A stretch of 64,000 nt of DNA, taken from CALZJC01 sp963781065 (GTDB lineage Bacteria; Acidobacteriota; Thermoanaerobaculia; Multivoradales; JAHEKO01). Below are positions 16,124 to 25,468 of this stretch, in pieces. A program made the position numbers and the translations under genes. The notes below the pieces were generated by a model, which was not told the DNA's origin, did no database searches, and was given only the letters and a program-made list of their open reading frames with translations. Each line of letters begins with the position of its first letter. Position 1 is the stretch's first letter. The stretch is taken from positions 186,001-250,000 of the forward strand of contig CAWAET010000004.1 of assembly GCA_963781065.1 (NCBI GenBank), given 5' to 3'.

Positions 16124-17980
16124 GTGACCTCCATCTCCGACAGTGAACGCACGGTGGTCGTGGGCGCCGGCCCGGCCGGGCTGACCGCCGCCCTCGAGCT
16201 GGGCAAGCGCGGCCTCGGCGGCGTGGTCTACGAGGCGGACGAGGTCGTGGGCGGCATCTCCCGCAGCGTCGTCTTCGAGGGCTGCCGCCTGGACATCGGC
16301 GGCCACCGCTTCTTCACCAAGGTGCCCGAGGTCGAGGCCCTGTGGCACGAGATCCTCGGCGACGACCTGCTGGTGCGGCAGAGGATGTCGCGCATCTTCT
16401 ACCGCGGCACCTTCTTCGACTACCCGCTCAAACCGGTCAACGCGCTGCGCGGGCTGGGCCTGGTCGAGGCGGCGCGGGTGATGATGAGCTATCTGCACTC
16501 GCAGCTTTTCCCCATCGCCAACGAGGAGACCTTCGACGCCTGGGTGAGCAACCGGTTCGGGCGGCGGCTGTTCGAGATCTTCTTCGAGACCTACACCGAG
16601 AAGGTCTGGGGCATGCCGTGCAGGGAGATCAGTGCCGCCTGGGCCGCGCAGCGGATCAAGAACCTCGACCTGTTGACCGCTATCAAGAACGCGTTCCTGG
16701 GCAACCGGGGCGACAACGGCGAGGTTGTCACCAGCCTCATCGACAGCTTCTACTACCCCCGTCTCGGGCCCGGCATGATGTGGGAGCGGTGCAGCGAGCT
16801 GGCGGCGTCGATGGGCGTCGAGACCGAGCTGCGCTCGCGCGTCGTCGGGGTTCGGCACGACGGGCATCGGGTCACCGCCGCCGACGTCGAAGGCCCGGAC
16901 GGCACGGTCCGGCGCGAGCCGTGCGGCGCGCTCATCTCATCGATGCCGATCGGCGGCCTGGTCCGCGCCATGCGGCCCGCCGCGCCCCGGGAGGTTCTGG
17001 CGGCGGCCGACGGCCTGCGCTACCGGGACTTCCTCATCGTCGCGCTGATCGTCGACCGCGAGCGGCTCTTCCCCGACAACTGGATCTACGTCCACGAGCC
17101 CGAGGTGCGCGTCGGCCGGGTACAGAGCTTCAAGAACTGGAGCCCCGAGATGGTCAGCGATCCGGCGCTGTCGTTTATCGGCCTCGAGTACTTCGCCAAT
17201 CGTGGCGACGATCTCTGGCGGATGAGCGACGACGAGCTGATCGAGCTGGGCGCCGCCGAGGCGAAGACCATCGGCCTGTTCGAGCCCGCCGAGGTGCGCT
17301 CCGGCACGGTGGTGAGGATGCCGCGCGCCTACCCGGTCTACGACGGCGACTACGAGCGCCACCTCGGGGTGCTGCGCGAGTGGCTGGACGGTTTCGACAA
17401 CCTCTATACGGTCGGCCGCAACGGCCAGCACCGCTACAACAACCAGGACCACTCGATGCTCGCCGGCCTCTATGCCGCGCGGTCGGTGGCCGGCGAGAGC
17501 CTCGACCTGTGGTCGATCAACGAGGACCAGAGCTTTCACGAGGAGGTGGCCGAGGGGGAGGAAGAGGGCGCCCGGCGGGGGGTGCGGGATCGCCTGACGC
17601 CATCCCGGGTCGAGCGGGACCTGGAGTCGATGTTGCAGGACGCCTTCGCGCTCTATGACGAGATGGCGATGGGCGCCGCCGTGGGCATCACCGCCGCCCT
17701 GGTCCTGATGGCCGCCACACTGGCGCTGCTGCTGGGCCCGAACCAGGACTTCGTGCCGATGCTGTCGCTGCTCGGTCAGTACCTGTTCGGCTACCGGATC
17801 TCCTGGCTCGGGCTGCTGGTCGGGGCGATCGAGACGGGCCTGATCGGCTTCGGCATGGGGTGGATCACCGCGCGGCTCGTCAACCGGCTGATCGCGGGCT
17901 TCGAGCGAGGCCTCGAGCGGCGGCTGGCCATGCTGAGCACGCTCGAGGGGCTGAGTGGAGGACAACGTGGGAACCCGTGA
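16124..17980 (+). CDS. FAD-dependent oxidoreductase (amine oxidase / UDP-galactopyranose-mutase-like) with membrane tail
   Basis: Protein of 618 aa. A dinucleotide-binding VVVGAGPAGLTAALELGKRG lies at the N-terminus, followed by GGISRS and DIGGHRFFTK, as in NAD(P)/FAD oxidoreductases related to protoporphyrinogen oxidase and UDP-galactopyranose mutase that occur in polysaccharide clusters. NGQHRYNNQDHSM near residue 430 is the C-terminal FAD contact. The family is usually about 450-500 aa; here residues 500-618 add two transmembrane helices. That tail resembles the next, separate small protein (residues around GYRISWLGLLVGA against GYSVTWVGSFVGF). Reaction unknown; possibly sugar or polyprenyl-sugar redox at the membrane. 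GTG start. Confidence 0.85.
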   Translation: MTSISDSERTVVVGAGPAGLTAALELGKRGLGGVVYEADEVVGGISRSVVFEGCRLDIGGHRFFTKVPEVEALWHEILGDDLLVRQRMSRIFYRGTFFDYPLKPVNALRGLGLVEAARVMMSYLHSQLFPIANEETFDAWVSNRFGRRLFEIFFETYTEKVWGMPCREISAAWAAQRIKNLDLLTAIKNAFLGNRGDNGEVVTSLIDSFYYPRLGPGMMWERCSELAASMGVETELRSRVVGVRHDGHRVTAADVEGPDGTVRREPCGALISSMPIGGLVRAMRPAAPREVLAAADGLRYRDFLIVALIVDRERLFPDNWIYVHEPEVRVGRVQSFKNWSPEMVSDPALSFIGLEYFANRGDDLWRMSDDELIELGAAEAKTIGLFEPAEVRSGTVVRMPRAYPVYDGDYERHLGVLREWLDGFDNLYTVGRNGQHRYNNQDHSMLAGLYAARSVAGESLDLWSINEDQSFHEEVAEGEEEGARRGVRDRLTPSRVERDLESMLQDAFALYDEMAMGAAVGITAALVLMAATLALLLGPNQDFVPMLSLLGQYLFGYRISWLGLLVGAIETGLIGFGMGWITARLVNRLIAGFERGLERRLAMLSTLEGLSGGQRGNP

Positions 17981-18278
17981 ACACGAACTGCTGCTGGTCA
18001 AGAGGACCATCGCCCGCCTGCGGGCCGTCATCTTCGCCGTTGTGTCGGGCATGGTGACCGGCTTCGGGCTCTTCGCCGCGACCGCCTGGCTGGTGGTCAA
18101 GGGCGGCCCGACCGTGGGGCCGACCCTGGGCCTGCTGCGCGCCTACTACCCGGGCTACTCGGTGACCTGGGTGGGGTCCTTCGTCGGCTTCGCCTACGGC
18201 GCCCTGACCGGCGCCGTGCTCGGCTGGTGCGTGGCCTCCCTCTACAACTTCCTGGCGCGGCGCCGGGCCCGTCGATGA
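17955..18278 (+). CDS. Small two-helix membrane protein
   Basis: Up to 107 aa, with helices around residues 22-48 and 69-95. It overlaps the FAD oxidoreductase by 26 nt, so they are coupled. Its second half resembles the C-terminal membrane tail of that enzyme, suggesting the two tails pack together or arose by duplication. No catalytic residues are seen. The GTG at 17955 gives the longest form; a later GTG at 17967 is possible. Confidence 0.7.
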   Translation: MEDNVGTREHELLLVKRTIARLRAVIFAVVSGMVTGFGLFAATAWLVVKGGPTVGPTLGLLRAYYPGYSVTWVGSFVGFAYGALTGAVLGWCVASLYNFLARRRARR

Positions 18279-18304
18279 AGGGCCGGTGTCGATGAAGGGC
18301 CGGT
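18271..18304. repeat. Perfect 17-bp tandem duplication over a stop codon
   Basis: The unit gtcgatgaagggccggt occurs twice without a gap. The first copy carries the stop codon of the small membrane protein. It looks like a recent slippage event and lengthens the spacer to the next gene. Confidence 0.9.
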
Positions 18305-18337
18305 GCGGCGCCGGACCGGACCGGGAAGCGTGATCGG

Positions 18338-19378
18338 TTGACGAGCGCAGCCGAATCACCGGTCGCGCGGCTCGACGCCTCCGACGTCGCGATCGTCGTG
18401 CCCGTGGGCGGTACCGCGCCCTTCTGGGAGCGGTGCGCGCGCAGCCTGGCCCGGCTGGATCCGGCGCCCGGCCGGCTCATCGCGGCGATCGACGGCCGCA
18501 ACGACGCGCTGGCGGCCACGGCCGCCGAGATCGGCGCTCGGGTGGTGGTGCTCGAGGACCGGGGCGGACCGTCTCGCGCCCGCAATCACGGCGCCCGGGA
18601 AGCGGTGGAGGAGATCCTGCTCTTCGTCGACTCCGATATCGAAGTCCCCGAGAACCTCGCCGCCAGCGTCGCGGCGCTGTTCTCCGCCCATCCCGGGATG
18701 ACCGCCGTCTTCGGCTCCTACGACGATGAGCCGGCCGACCCGGGGGTCATCTCCCGGTACCGCAACCTGTTGCACCACTACGTGCACCAGACGAGTAGCG
18801 AGCAGGCCTCGACCTTCTGGGCGGGTTGCGGCGCGGTCAAGCGGCGGGCGTTTCTCGAGGCCGGAGGCTTCGACGAGCGCTACGCCGAGCCGAGCATCGA
18901 GGACATCGAGCTCGGCTCGAGGCTGCGGCGTTCCGGACACCAGATCCGCCTGGCCAGGGACCTGCAGGTCAAACACCTGAAGCGCTGGCGCCTGCGCGAC
19001 ATGTTGGCTACCGACCTCTGGCGTCGAGCCGTGCCGTGGACCGAGCTGATGCTCGGAGAGGGGCGCCTGGTCAACGACCTGAACGTCAAGACCCGCGACC
19101 GCCTTGGCGTCCTGCTGGCCTTTCTGCTGCTGGCCGCGCTGCCGGCAGCCTGGCTGTGGCCGCCCCTGCTGGCCGCGGCCGCCCTCGTGCTGGGTCTCCT
19201 GCTGGCCCTCAACGCCGGCCTCTTCGGCCTCCTTTGGCGCCGGGGCGGTGCCTTGGTCACGGCGGCAGCCGTGCCGCTGTACTGGCTCTACCTGCTCATC
19301 TGCGGCGCGGGCTTCGGCCTGGGGCTGGCGCGCCATCTGCTCGGTCGCACGCCGGCGGCGAAGGCCCCGGCGCCCTGA
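18338..19378 (+). CDS. Family 2 glycosyltransferase with C-terminal membrane helices
   Basis: Protein of 346 aa. GT-A features are VVPVGG, RGGPSRARNHGA and the metal site FVDSDIEV (near residue 105). AGCGAVKRRAFLEAGGFDERY and EDIELGSRLRRSGH are the acceptor-side ED motifs of processive or lipid-linked GT2 enzymes. Three hydrophobic helices end the protein (about residues 255-335), so it acts on the inner membrane, probably on a lipid-linked acceptor. It follows the FAD enzyme and small membrane protein by 59 bp. The TTG at 18338 is assigned from where similarity begins; it is a rare start and could be off by a few codons. Confidence 0.85.
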   Translation: MTSAAESPVARLDASDVAIVVPVGGTAPFWERCARSLARLDPAPGRLIAAIDGRNDALAATAAEIGARVVVLEDRGGPSRARNHGAREAVEEILLFVDSDIEVPENLAASVAALFSAHPGMTAVFGSYDDEPADPGVISRYRNLLHHYVHQTSSEQASTFWAGCGAVKRRAFLEAGGFDERYAEPSIEDIELGSRLRRSGHQIRLARDLQVKHLKRWRLRDMLATDLWRRAVPWTELMLGEGRLVNDLNVKTRDRLGVLLAFLLLAALPAAWLWPPLLAAAALVLGLLLALNAGLFGLLWRRGGALVTAAAVPLYWLYLLICGAGFGLGLARHLLGRTPAAKAPAP

Positions 19379-19382
19379 GGCC

Positions 19383-19458
19383 TAGCCTGAACTTCTCACC
19401 AGCTCTCTACTACGCCGCCGTAGCAGCAAGAATCTGCGAGACTTGCCTCGGTCGGTCA
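19383..19458 (-). repeat. Half-copy of an intergenic palindromic element
   Basis: These 76 bp match, by eye at 65 of 76 positions, the reverse complement of the right half of the 182-nt palindrome at 59413-59594. It lies between two convergent genes and includes the stop codon of the GT-C glycosyltransferase, as the full copy includes the cupin stop. The position suggests use as a terminator or RNA-processing element. Confidence 0.8.
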
Positions 19459-21660
19459 CGAGTCCGCGCGGACCGGCCTGCCGAGCCGGATCCCGGTGAC
19501 CACGACTCCCAGCCGCCGCCGGTCGTTCGACCCCGCGCGGCTCTCCGCCGGGCTGAAGGTGTCGCTGTTCAGCTCGATGAGCAGCTCGTCGCCCAGCGGC
19601 ACCTCCTCCAGGCTGAAGGTCTTCGACCAGGCTCCCCGTGGTATCCGGCGGTGCCACAGCTCGACGCCGTTGGCGAGCACCTGCAGGCGGGTCGCCTCGC
19701 GGCCGGGGGCCAGCGTCTCGATCTCGAGCGTCCGCGGCGGGCGCCGCGCATCCAGCGGCACCCGCATGCTCGCGGCGCCGTTCGTCCATCTGCCCGGCCC
19801 GGTCGCGAAGCTCTCCTCGCGATAGAAGCCCGACTCCTGCAGGTCCAGCCGCTGCCGCGACCCCAGGGTCACGCCCTCGTACTCGGCCACGCCGAGGTTG
19901 GCCTGCCGCGCTCCCGGCAGAAGCCAAAGCGAGCTGCCACGGCCGCTGGACATGACGAAGCGGGCGCCGAGTGCCTGCGCCTGAGACCAGTCGCTGTCAC
20001 CGAGCACGGCCTGCGCTGCCGGCTCCTCGCCTCTGCGACTGTCGAATCGCTCGAACACCGCGTCCTGGAGAAGGAACTGCATGGCCGGCACGAGCCCGGA
20101 CTCACGGTAGGCGGCGTCGTAGCTGACCCTGGCCAGACCCAGTCGGCGCATCTCCGCCGCCAGGGCGAGTCGCGGCCTGGTCCGGGCAATGCGTGGAAGC
20201 AGATAGTGCCGCATGTTGTAGTAGGAAGAGAGCGCAAAGAGCAGCATCAGCAGGACGACCCCGCCCCGTCGCGAAAACCGCATCGCCAGGGTGATCAGCA
20301 TGAACGAGCCGATCACGGCAGCGGCCATGGGGTACAGGCTCAACCCTCCGACCATGACCACCAGCGGGTAGACCCCGGGCACGGCCACGGCGTCTACCTG
20401 GGACGGCGGCACCCGGCCTTGCGGCTCCACCCCTGGCATGCCGGCCACCTGCCGCTTCAACGCGTCGTCCACCTCGACCATGACCACCACGGTCAGGCAG
20501 AGAATCAGCCCGCTGACGACCACGACGCGCCAGATGACCTGCCTGGCCCGGAGGTCGCTCCGCCACCACTCGGCCAGCCCGTAGGCGATGGCAAGGACGG
20601 CCAGGGCCTCGTTGTAGCGCCCGTGGATGAAGTCCGCCCCTCGCACACCTTGCTCGCCATGAAGGCTGTAGAGCTTCAGGGCGGTGGCCGCGACGAACAT
20701 CCCCGAGGCGGTCAACAGGATGAACAGGGGCACGCCGCTCGCCGGCGACGCCAGCGCTTCGCGAAGAGACCGCGACCTGATCTTGCCGACGATCAGCCCG
20801 AGCATCGCCATCAGCCCCACCAGGACCAGGCCGTGCGACGCCAGGGACAGATACAGCACCTGGCCCGAGGCCCGCTCGATCAGCGCCGGGAAGTCGGCAT
20901 CCGGGACCAGGCGCTCGGCCAGCTTTGTCGCCGACAGCTCGCCGCTGCTGCCCCAGGCTGCCGCCTTGAGATGCTGATTGACCACTCGGGTGACCGCGAA
21001 CACCGTCGCCATCGCCGACAGGCCGAGCAGAGCCTGCCGCGGCGAGATCGCCCGCACGGCGGCCAGGACGACGAGATAGACCAGAACCGCCGCCAGGACC
21101 GGCAGGGCCCGCGGATGGATCGTGTACAGAAAACCGGCCACCAGGCCGAGAAGCGCGACGTCGCGGGAGGATCTCGTGACGAGATACCGGCCGAAGAGTG
21201 CCGCCGCCGCGGCGTAGAAAGGAAGGAAAGCGTTCTCCGACCAGGCGAAGTTGGAATAGAGGACGAGCGACGGGTAGAGACAGCACGCAAAAGCGATCCA
21301 GCGGGCCGGCCCCGCACGCACCTGGGTCACGGAGGTGAGAAGGAAGCGCAGGGGGAAGTAGAGCGCGCTGATCAGCAGCGCGTTGATGACCATCGCCGCT
21401 TTGTAGATCGAGAGCGGCTCGGCAAACAGCCAGAACGCCGGGAACAGAAACAGCGAATAGCCGAAGTGATAGAACCCCGTGCCGCGCATGTCGGGCAGGT
21501 GAGCCGCGCCGGACAGATAGCGAGCATTGCCGAGATAGCCGACCTCGTCGGCCAGGATCAGCGGCTGCTCCATCCGCAGCCCCGACACCAGGTGGATGAG
21601 CACGAGCGCCAGATAGGGCAGCAGGAGGCCGCCGAGTCGTCTGGCGTCGAGGCGGATCAT
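19456..21660 (-). CDS. Multi-pass GT-C type glycosyltransferase (GT39/ArnT-like)
   Basis: Protein of 734 aa. The first loop holds an acidic site, LADEVGYLGNARYL (near residue 38), placed as in ArnT/PMT enzymes that use polyprenyl-phosphate sugars on the periplasmic side. About 11-12 hydrophobic segments follow to residue 520, then a soluble C-terminal part of about 200 aa with beta-rich sequence. It would transfer a sugar to an exported acceptor, fitting a flippase-dependent glycosylation locus. ATG 21660 is used; the open frame to 21849 would overlap msrA. Confidence 0.8.
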   Translation of the reverse strand: MIRLDARRLGGLLLPYLALVLIHLVSGLRMEQPLILADEVGYLGNARYLSGAAHLPDMRGTGFYHFGYSLFLFPAFWLFAEPLSIYKAAMVINALLISALYFPLRFLLTSVTQVRAGPARWIAFACCLYPSLVLYSNFAWSENAFLPFYAAAAALFGRYLVTRSSRDVALLGLVAGFLYTIHPRALPVLAAVLVYLVVLAAVRAISPRQALLGLSAMATVFAVTRVVNQHLKAAAWGSSGELSATKLAERLVPDADFPALIERASGQVLYLSLASHGLVLVGLMAMLGLIVGKIRSRSLREALASPASGVPLFILLTASGMFVAATALKLYSLHGEQGVRGADFIHGRYNEALAVLAIAYGLAEWWRSDLRARQVIWRVVVVSGLILCLTVVVMVEVDDALKRQVAGMPGVEPQGRVPPSQVDAVAVPGVYPLVVMVGGLSLYPMAAAVIGSFMLITLAMRFSRRGGVVLLMLLFALSSYYNMRHYLLPRIARTRPRLALAAEMRRLGLARVSYDAAYRESGLVPAMQFLLQDAVFERFDSRRGEEPAAQAVLGDSDWSQAQALGARFVMSSGRGSSLWLLPGARQANLGVAEYEGVTLGSRQRLDLQESGFYREESFATGPGRWTNGAASMRVPLDARRPPRTLEIETLAPGREATRLQVLANGVELWHRRIPRGAWSKTFSLEEVPLGDELLIELNSDTFSPAESRAGSNDRRRLGVVVTGIRLGRPVRADS

Positions 21661-21735
21661 CCGGGGGTCGGCAGCGTACCAACCGCCCGGGGCGGCCGCA
21701 ACGCGTGAACCGTCGCCGCCGGGCGCGCGTACGGT

Positions 21736-21741
21736 TAGAAT
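21736..21741 (+). promoter_or_regulatory. -10-like box (tagaat) upstream of msrA
   Basis: tagaat lies 22 bp before the msrA start, followed by a strong Shine-Dalgarno, ggagaggag. The same TAnAAT/TAGACT type box precedes several other genes in the window. Confidence 0.45.
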
Positions 21742-21763
21742 TCGCCCCCGGAGAGGAGATCCC

Positions 21764-22237
21764 ATGACCGAGACCGCGACCTTTGCCGCCGGCTGCTTCT
21801 GGGGCGTCGAAGTGACCTTCAGAAACGTCGACGGGGTCGTCGACGCCATCGTCGGCTACACCGGCGGCAAGACCGACCACCCGACCTACAAACAGGTCTG
21901 CACCGACGACACCGGCCACGCCGAAGCGGTCGAGGTGACCTTCGACCCTGGCCGGGTCTCCTACGAGAAGCTGCTCGAGGTCTTCTGGCAGGCCCACGAC
22001 CCGACCCAGGTCAACCGCCAGGGACCGGACCATGGCAGCCAGTACCGCTCGGCGATCTTCTTCCACTCGCCCGAGCAGGAGGCGGCGGCGCGTGCGGCGA
22101 AGGAGGCGCTCGACGCCTCGGGCAGGCTGCGGCGGCCGGTGGCCACCCAGATCACCCCCGCCTCGACCTTCTGGCGCGCCGAGGAGTACCACCAGCGCTA
22201 CCTCGAGAAGCGCGGCCAGGCGACCTGCAAGATCTGA
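21764..22237 (+). CDS. msrA: Peptide methionine-S-sulfoxide reductase MsrA
   Basis: Protein of 157 aa. The catalytic GCFWG is at residues 9-13, and GYTGG, HAEAVEV, FWQAHDPTQ, DHGSQYRS and AEEYHQRYL are all family landmarks. It reduces methionine-S-sulfoxide in proteins, using thioredoxin. It has no signal peptide, so it is cytoplasmic. A Shine-Dalgarno (ggagaggag) sits 6 nt before ATG. The exported MsrB lies 23 kb away at 45466. Confidence 0.97.
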   Translation: MTETATFAAGCFWGVEVTFRNVDGVVDAIVGYTGGKTDHPTYKQVCTDDTGHAEAVEVTFDPGRVSYEKLLEVFWQAHDPTQVNRQGPDHGSQYRSAIFFHSPEQEAAARAAKEALDASGRLRRPVATQITPASTFWRAEEYHQRYLEKRGQATCKI

Positions 22238-22264
22238 GCGGCTACGACCCCGGACCGCAGCCGA

Positions 22265-24379
22265 TCACTCGCTCGCCGGCCGCCAGCTGATCCCCAGCCC
22301 CACCGACCGCCCCGGCGCCAGGGGCACCTTCTCGTCGGCGGCGTTGAAGTAGCGCTCGTCGAGCAGGTTGCGGCCGCTCAGGCGCAGCTCGAGGCCGCCG
22401 GAGAGCCGGTAGCGGAAGCCGGCCGACAGCAGGCTGGCGCCGGGGATCGGCTTCTCGCCGCTGCCCGGGTCGCGCTTGGCGGCGCGCTCTTCCCAGCGGC
22501 CCCGAACGCTCCAGCGCTGGCGCTCGTGGCGCAACGCCAGGTGGGCCCGGTCGGCCGGGATGTCCGCCAGCCGGCCGCCGGCGGCGGCGGCGCCGTCGAG
22601 CAGGTGGCCGCCGAGCGTCAGCGTCGTGCGGGCATCGAGCTGTAGGCCGCCCTGGACCTCCAGGCCCTCGATGGTGCCGGCGGTCAGGTTGCGGAAGGTC
22701 AGCTGCTCGGGCGCGGTTTCGACGCGCTCGATGTAGTCGTCGATCTCGTTGCGGAACAGATAGCCCGCCAGATAGAGCCGCTCGCCGAACCAGCGCAGCC
22801 CGACATCCAGGTTGAGCGACCGCTCGGGGTCGAGGCTCGGATTGCCGGTGACCGCGCCGCGGCCGGTCACGCCGGAGAAGAACCGCTCGCTCAAGGAGGG
22901 AAAGCGGAGGCCCGTGCCGGCGTTGATCGCCAGCTCGAGGCCGGCGCCCAGCGGCGCCACCAGGCCGGCGAAAGCGGTGCCGGCGAGATCGTCGCGGGCG
23001 GCGCCGCCATTGCCCTGCCGCTGCCAGGTCAGCCGGCCGCCGGCCAGAAGCACCGCCCGGCCGATGTTGCGCTCGACCGCGCCGTAGAGCCCGAGCTCGT
23101 CCTCCTCGCCGCCGTCGATGGTGCGCTGCGTCAGGATCGGTTTCGCCACGCCGCCGCCGAGCTCGAACCCGCGCTCGAGCGCCTCGACCCCGCGCCGGCC
23201 GAAGTAGTCCAGCCCGAAGCGCAGCTGCACCCTGTCGCCCAGCGGCCGCTGGCGCTGGTAGTTGAAGCCGAGGTCGAAGGCCTCGTTGACCAGCAGGCTG
23301 CTCTCGACGCCGGGATCGACCACCTCGGTCTCGAGGCGGTTGGGGTGGACCCAGGCATCGAGGGTCCAGCCGTCGTCGTCGCGCACCGCGAAGCGCAGCA
23401 GCAGGTGGTCCTCGCTCGGGTAGGTGGTGATCCGGCGCGGGAAATCGGTATTGGCCTTGGCCAGGTCGTCTCCCCGCGAGGCGATCGACTCGAGACTGTA
23501 GCGCCGGTCGCCCGCCTGCCAGCGGCGGCCGACCGCGGCGGACGTCTGGCGGAATCCGGAGTAGAGGCGGTCACCGTCGGGAGTCTCGGCGTTGGCCGCC
23601 TGGCGGCGCGCCACCCCCACCGACCAGCGCCCGTCGCCCCAGGCGCCGAGCAGATGGCTCTCGCCGCCTTGGGAGCCGAAGCCCGCCGCGACCTCCGGAC
23701 CGTCGAAAGCGCGCGGAAACAGCTGCACGACGCCGCCCAGGGCGCCGGACCCGTACCAGGTCGACGACGGCCCGCGCAGCACGTCGACCGCGCCCAGCAG
23801 CAGCGGATCGATGAACGAGGCCGACACCCCGGCCCGCCGCTCGCCGACGATGCGCATGCCCGAGACCAGGGTCAGCACCCGCAGCCGCGAAACGCCGCGG
23901 ATCGAGTAGTTCTGGAAGATGCCGCCCTGGCCGTTCTCGGCGACACCCGGCAGCTCGGCCACCAGCTCGCTCAGCCGTCCCGGAGGCGCCGCCGCGTCCT
24001 CGGGCCGTAAAACGTCGGCGGCCACCGAGACCGGCGAGAAGTTCGCCTCGCCGCGATTGGCGGAGACGGCGATCTCCTCGAAGACTTCCTGCTTGGCGGT
24101 GAGCACGATCTCGACCGGGCCGGCCGCCGGCACCGCCACCGTGCGGGTGAGGAAGCGGGGGTGGCTGACGACCAGCTCGACCGGCGGCTCGGCCTCGGCA
24201 AGGCGGAAGTCGCCGCCCGGGCCGCTGAAGACCACGGGCCCGCCGGCAGCGAGCGCCACCCGGGCCTGCTCCACCGCGGTGCCCCGGCCGCTGATCACGC
24301 GGCCCTCGACACCCCCCCAGGCCAGGGCTGCCCATCCCAGCCACGCGGCCGTTGCGATTGCGCTCGCCCGGCGCCTCAT
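22265..24379 (-). CDS. TonB-dependent outer-membrane receptor
   Basis: Protein of 704 aa with a signal peptide (AAWLGWAALAWG). An N-terminal carboxypeptidase-regulatory-like beta domain (residues about 25-105) is followed by a plug (LSELVAELPGVAENGQGG; VDVLRGPSSTWYGSGALGG) and a 22-strand barrel ending in GRNLLDERYFNAAD and a short terminal strand. It imports a siderophore, vitamin or similar ligand by TonB energy. The frame extends upstream to 25513, but ATG 24379 begins the signal peptide and has aggtga before it. The ligand cannot be told; no riboswitch motif is clear upstream. Confidence 0.93.
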   Translation of the reverse strand: MRRRASAIATAAWLGWAALAWGGVEGRVISGRGTAVEQARVALAAGGPVVFSGPGGDFRLAEAEPPVELVVSHPRFLTRTVAVPAAGPVEIVLTAKQEVFEEIAVSANRGEANFSPVSVAADVLRPEDAAAPPGRLSELVAELPGVAENGQGGIFQNYSIRGVSRLRVLTLVSGMRIVGERRAGVSASFIDPLLLGAVDVLRGPSSTWYGSGALGGVVQLFPRAFDGPEVAAGFGSQGGESHLLGAWGDGRWSVGVARRQAANAETPDGDRLYSGFRQTSAAVGRRWQAGDRRYSLESIASRGDDLAKANTDFPRRITTYPSEDHLLLRFAVRDDDGWTLDAWVHPNRLETEVVDPGVESSLLVNEAFDLGFNYQRQRPLGDRVQLRFGLDYFGRRGVEALERGFELGGGVAKPILTQRTIDGGEEDELGLYGAVERNIGRAVLLAGGRLTWQRQGNGGAARDDLAGTAFAGLVAPLGAGLELAINAGTGLRFPSLSERFFSGVTGRGAVTGNPSLDPERSLNLDVGLRWFGERLYLAGYLFRNEIDDYIERVETAPEQLTFRNLTAGTIEGLEVQGGLQLDARTTLTLGGHLLDGAAAAGGRLADIPADRAHLALRHERQRWSVRGRWEERAAKRDPGSGEKPIPGASLLSAGFRYRLSGGLELRLSGRNLLDERYFNAADEKVPLAPGRSVGLGISWRPASE

Positions 24380-24505
24380 ATCACCTGTGCCATGTTGCCG
24401 GAGCCGGAGAGGGAACGGCCGATGCCGCTCCAGAGGGGTGCTTTTTCTATCACGCGCGACGCCGATTGCCAGTCCGCAACCGATGCGGCGGCGCGGACCG
24501 GAGGC

Positions 24506-24511
24506 TAAGAT
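24506..24511 (+). promoter_or_regulatory. -10-like box (taagat) before the ABC exporter operon
   Basis: taagat lies 21 bp upstream of the ABC ATPase start, in the 153-bp divergent gap shared with the TonB receptor. Confidence 0.4.
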
Positions 24512-24532
24512 ACGGCCTCTCCGACCGGCGCC

Positions 24533-25468
24533 ATGCCTCCTCTCCTCGAGCTCGACAACGTCCGCAAGAGCTACGGCGACTTCACCGCGGTCGACGGCGT
24601 CTCCTTCGCCGTCGAGCCGGGCTCGATCTGCGGCCTGCTGGGCCCCAACGGGGCCGGCAAGACGACCTCGATCCGGATGATCATGGACATCATCGCGCCG
24701 GACTCCGGAGTGGTGCGGCTCTTCGGCCGCCCGCGGCGGCGCGACGACCTGCTGCGCGTGGGCTACCTGCCGGAGGAGCGCGGCCTCTACCGCAAGATGA
24801 CGGTCACCGACCACCTGGTCTTCCTGGCCCGGCTGCACGGCGCCAGGAAGCGCGAGGTCATGCCCGACATCGAGCGCTGGCTCGACCGGGTCGGGCTGTC
24901 GGAGTGGGCGGGCAAGAAGGTCGAAGAGCTCTCCAAGGGCATGCAGCAGAAGATCCAGCTGGTCGGAACCGTGCTCCACAAGCCCGATCTGCTGGTGCTC
25001 GACGAGCCGTTCTCGGGTCTCGACCCGATCAACCAGGGGCTGTTCAAGGACCTGCTGGCCGACTACCGCGCGGCGGGCAGGGCGGTCCTGTTCTCGACCC
25101 ACATCATGGAGCAGGCCGACAAGCTGTGCGACCGGATCTGCCTGATCTCGCGCGGCCGCGCGGTGCTGGAGGGCGAGCTCAAGGCGATCAAGCGGCGCTT
25201 TGGCGGCAACTCCTACCGGCTGGTGGCCGAGGGCGACCTCGAACGCCTCGCCGAGGTGCCCGGGGTGGCGCGGGCGATCGCCGGCGACGACGGCGCCAAG
25301 CTGCTGCTCGAAGACGACGCCACCGGCGCCGAGGTCCTGCCGCGACTGCTGGCGGCGGTCACCGTGCACGAGTTCCGCTCCGAAGAGCCGGGGCTGGAGG
25401 AGATCTTCATCCACGCGGTGGGCGAATCCGAAGCGGCCCGGCCACGGGAAACGGAGGCGGCGCGATGA
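24533..25468 (+). CDS. ABC transporter ATP-binding protein (NatA-like)
   Basis: Protein of 311 aa. Walker A GPNGAGKTT (near residue 38), signature LSKGMQQKIQ, Walker B LLVLDEPFSGLDP and the switch His in STHIMEQ are all present. The extra C-terminal domain of about 80 aa, ending in a glutamate-rich segment, is typical of NatA/DrrA exporters. It energises the permease encoded next, with which it overlaps by 4 nt (ATGA). Substrate unknown: sodium/proton-type NatAB or drug export are the usual assignments. Confidence 0.93.
   Translation: MPPLLELDNVRKSYGDFTAVDGVSFAVEPGSICGLLGPNGAGKTTSIRMIMDIIAPDSGVVRLFGRPRRRDDLLRVGYLPEERGLYRKMTVTDHLVFLARLHGARKREVMPDIERWLDRVGLSEWAGKKVEELSKGMQQKIQLVGTVLHKPDLLVLDEPFSGLDPINQGLFKDLLADYRAAGRAVLFSTHIMEQADKLCDRICLISRGRAVLEGELKAIKRRFGGNSYRLVAEGDLERLAEVPGVARAIAGDDGAKLLLEDDATGAEVLPRLLAAVTVHEFRSEEPGLEEIFIHAVGESEAARPRETEAAR

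Noticed and set aside
24380..24532. Cobalamin riboswitch before the TonB receptor
   Set aside because: The conserved gccactg box and B12-box sequence are missing.
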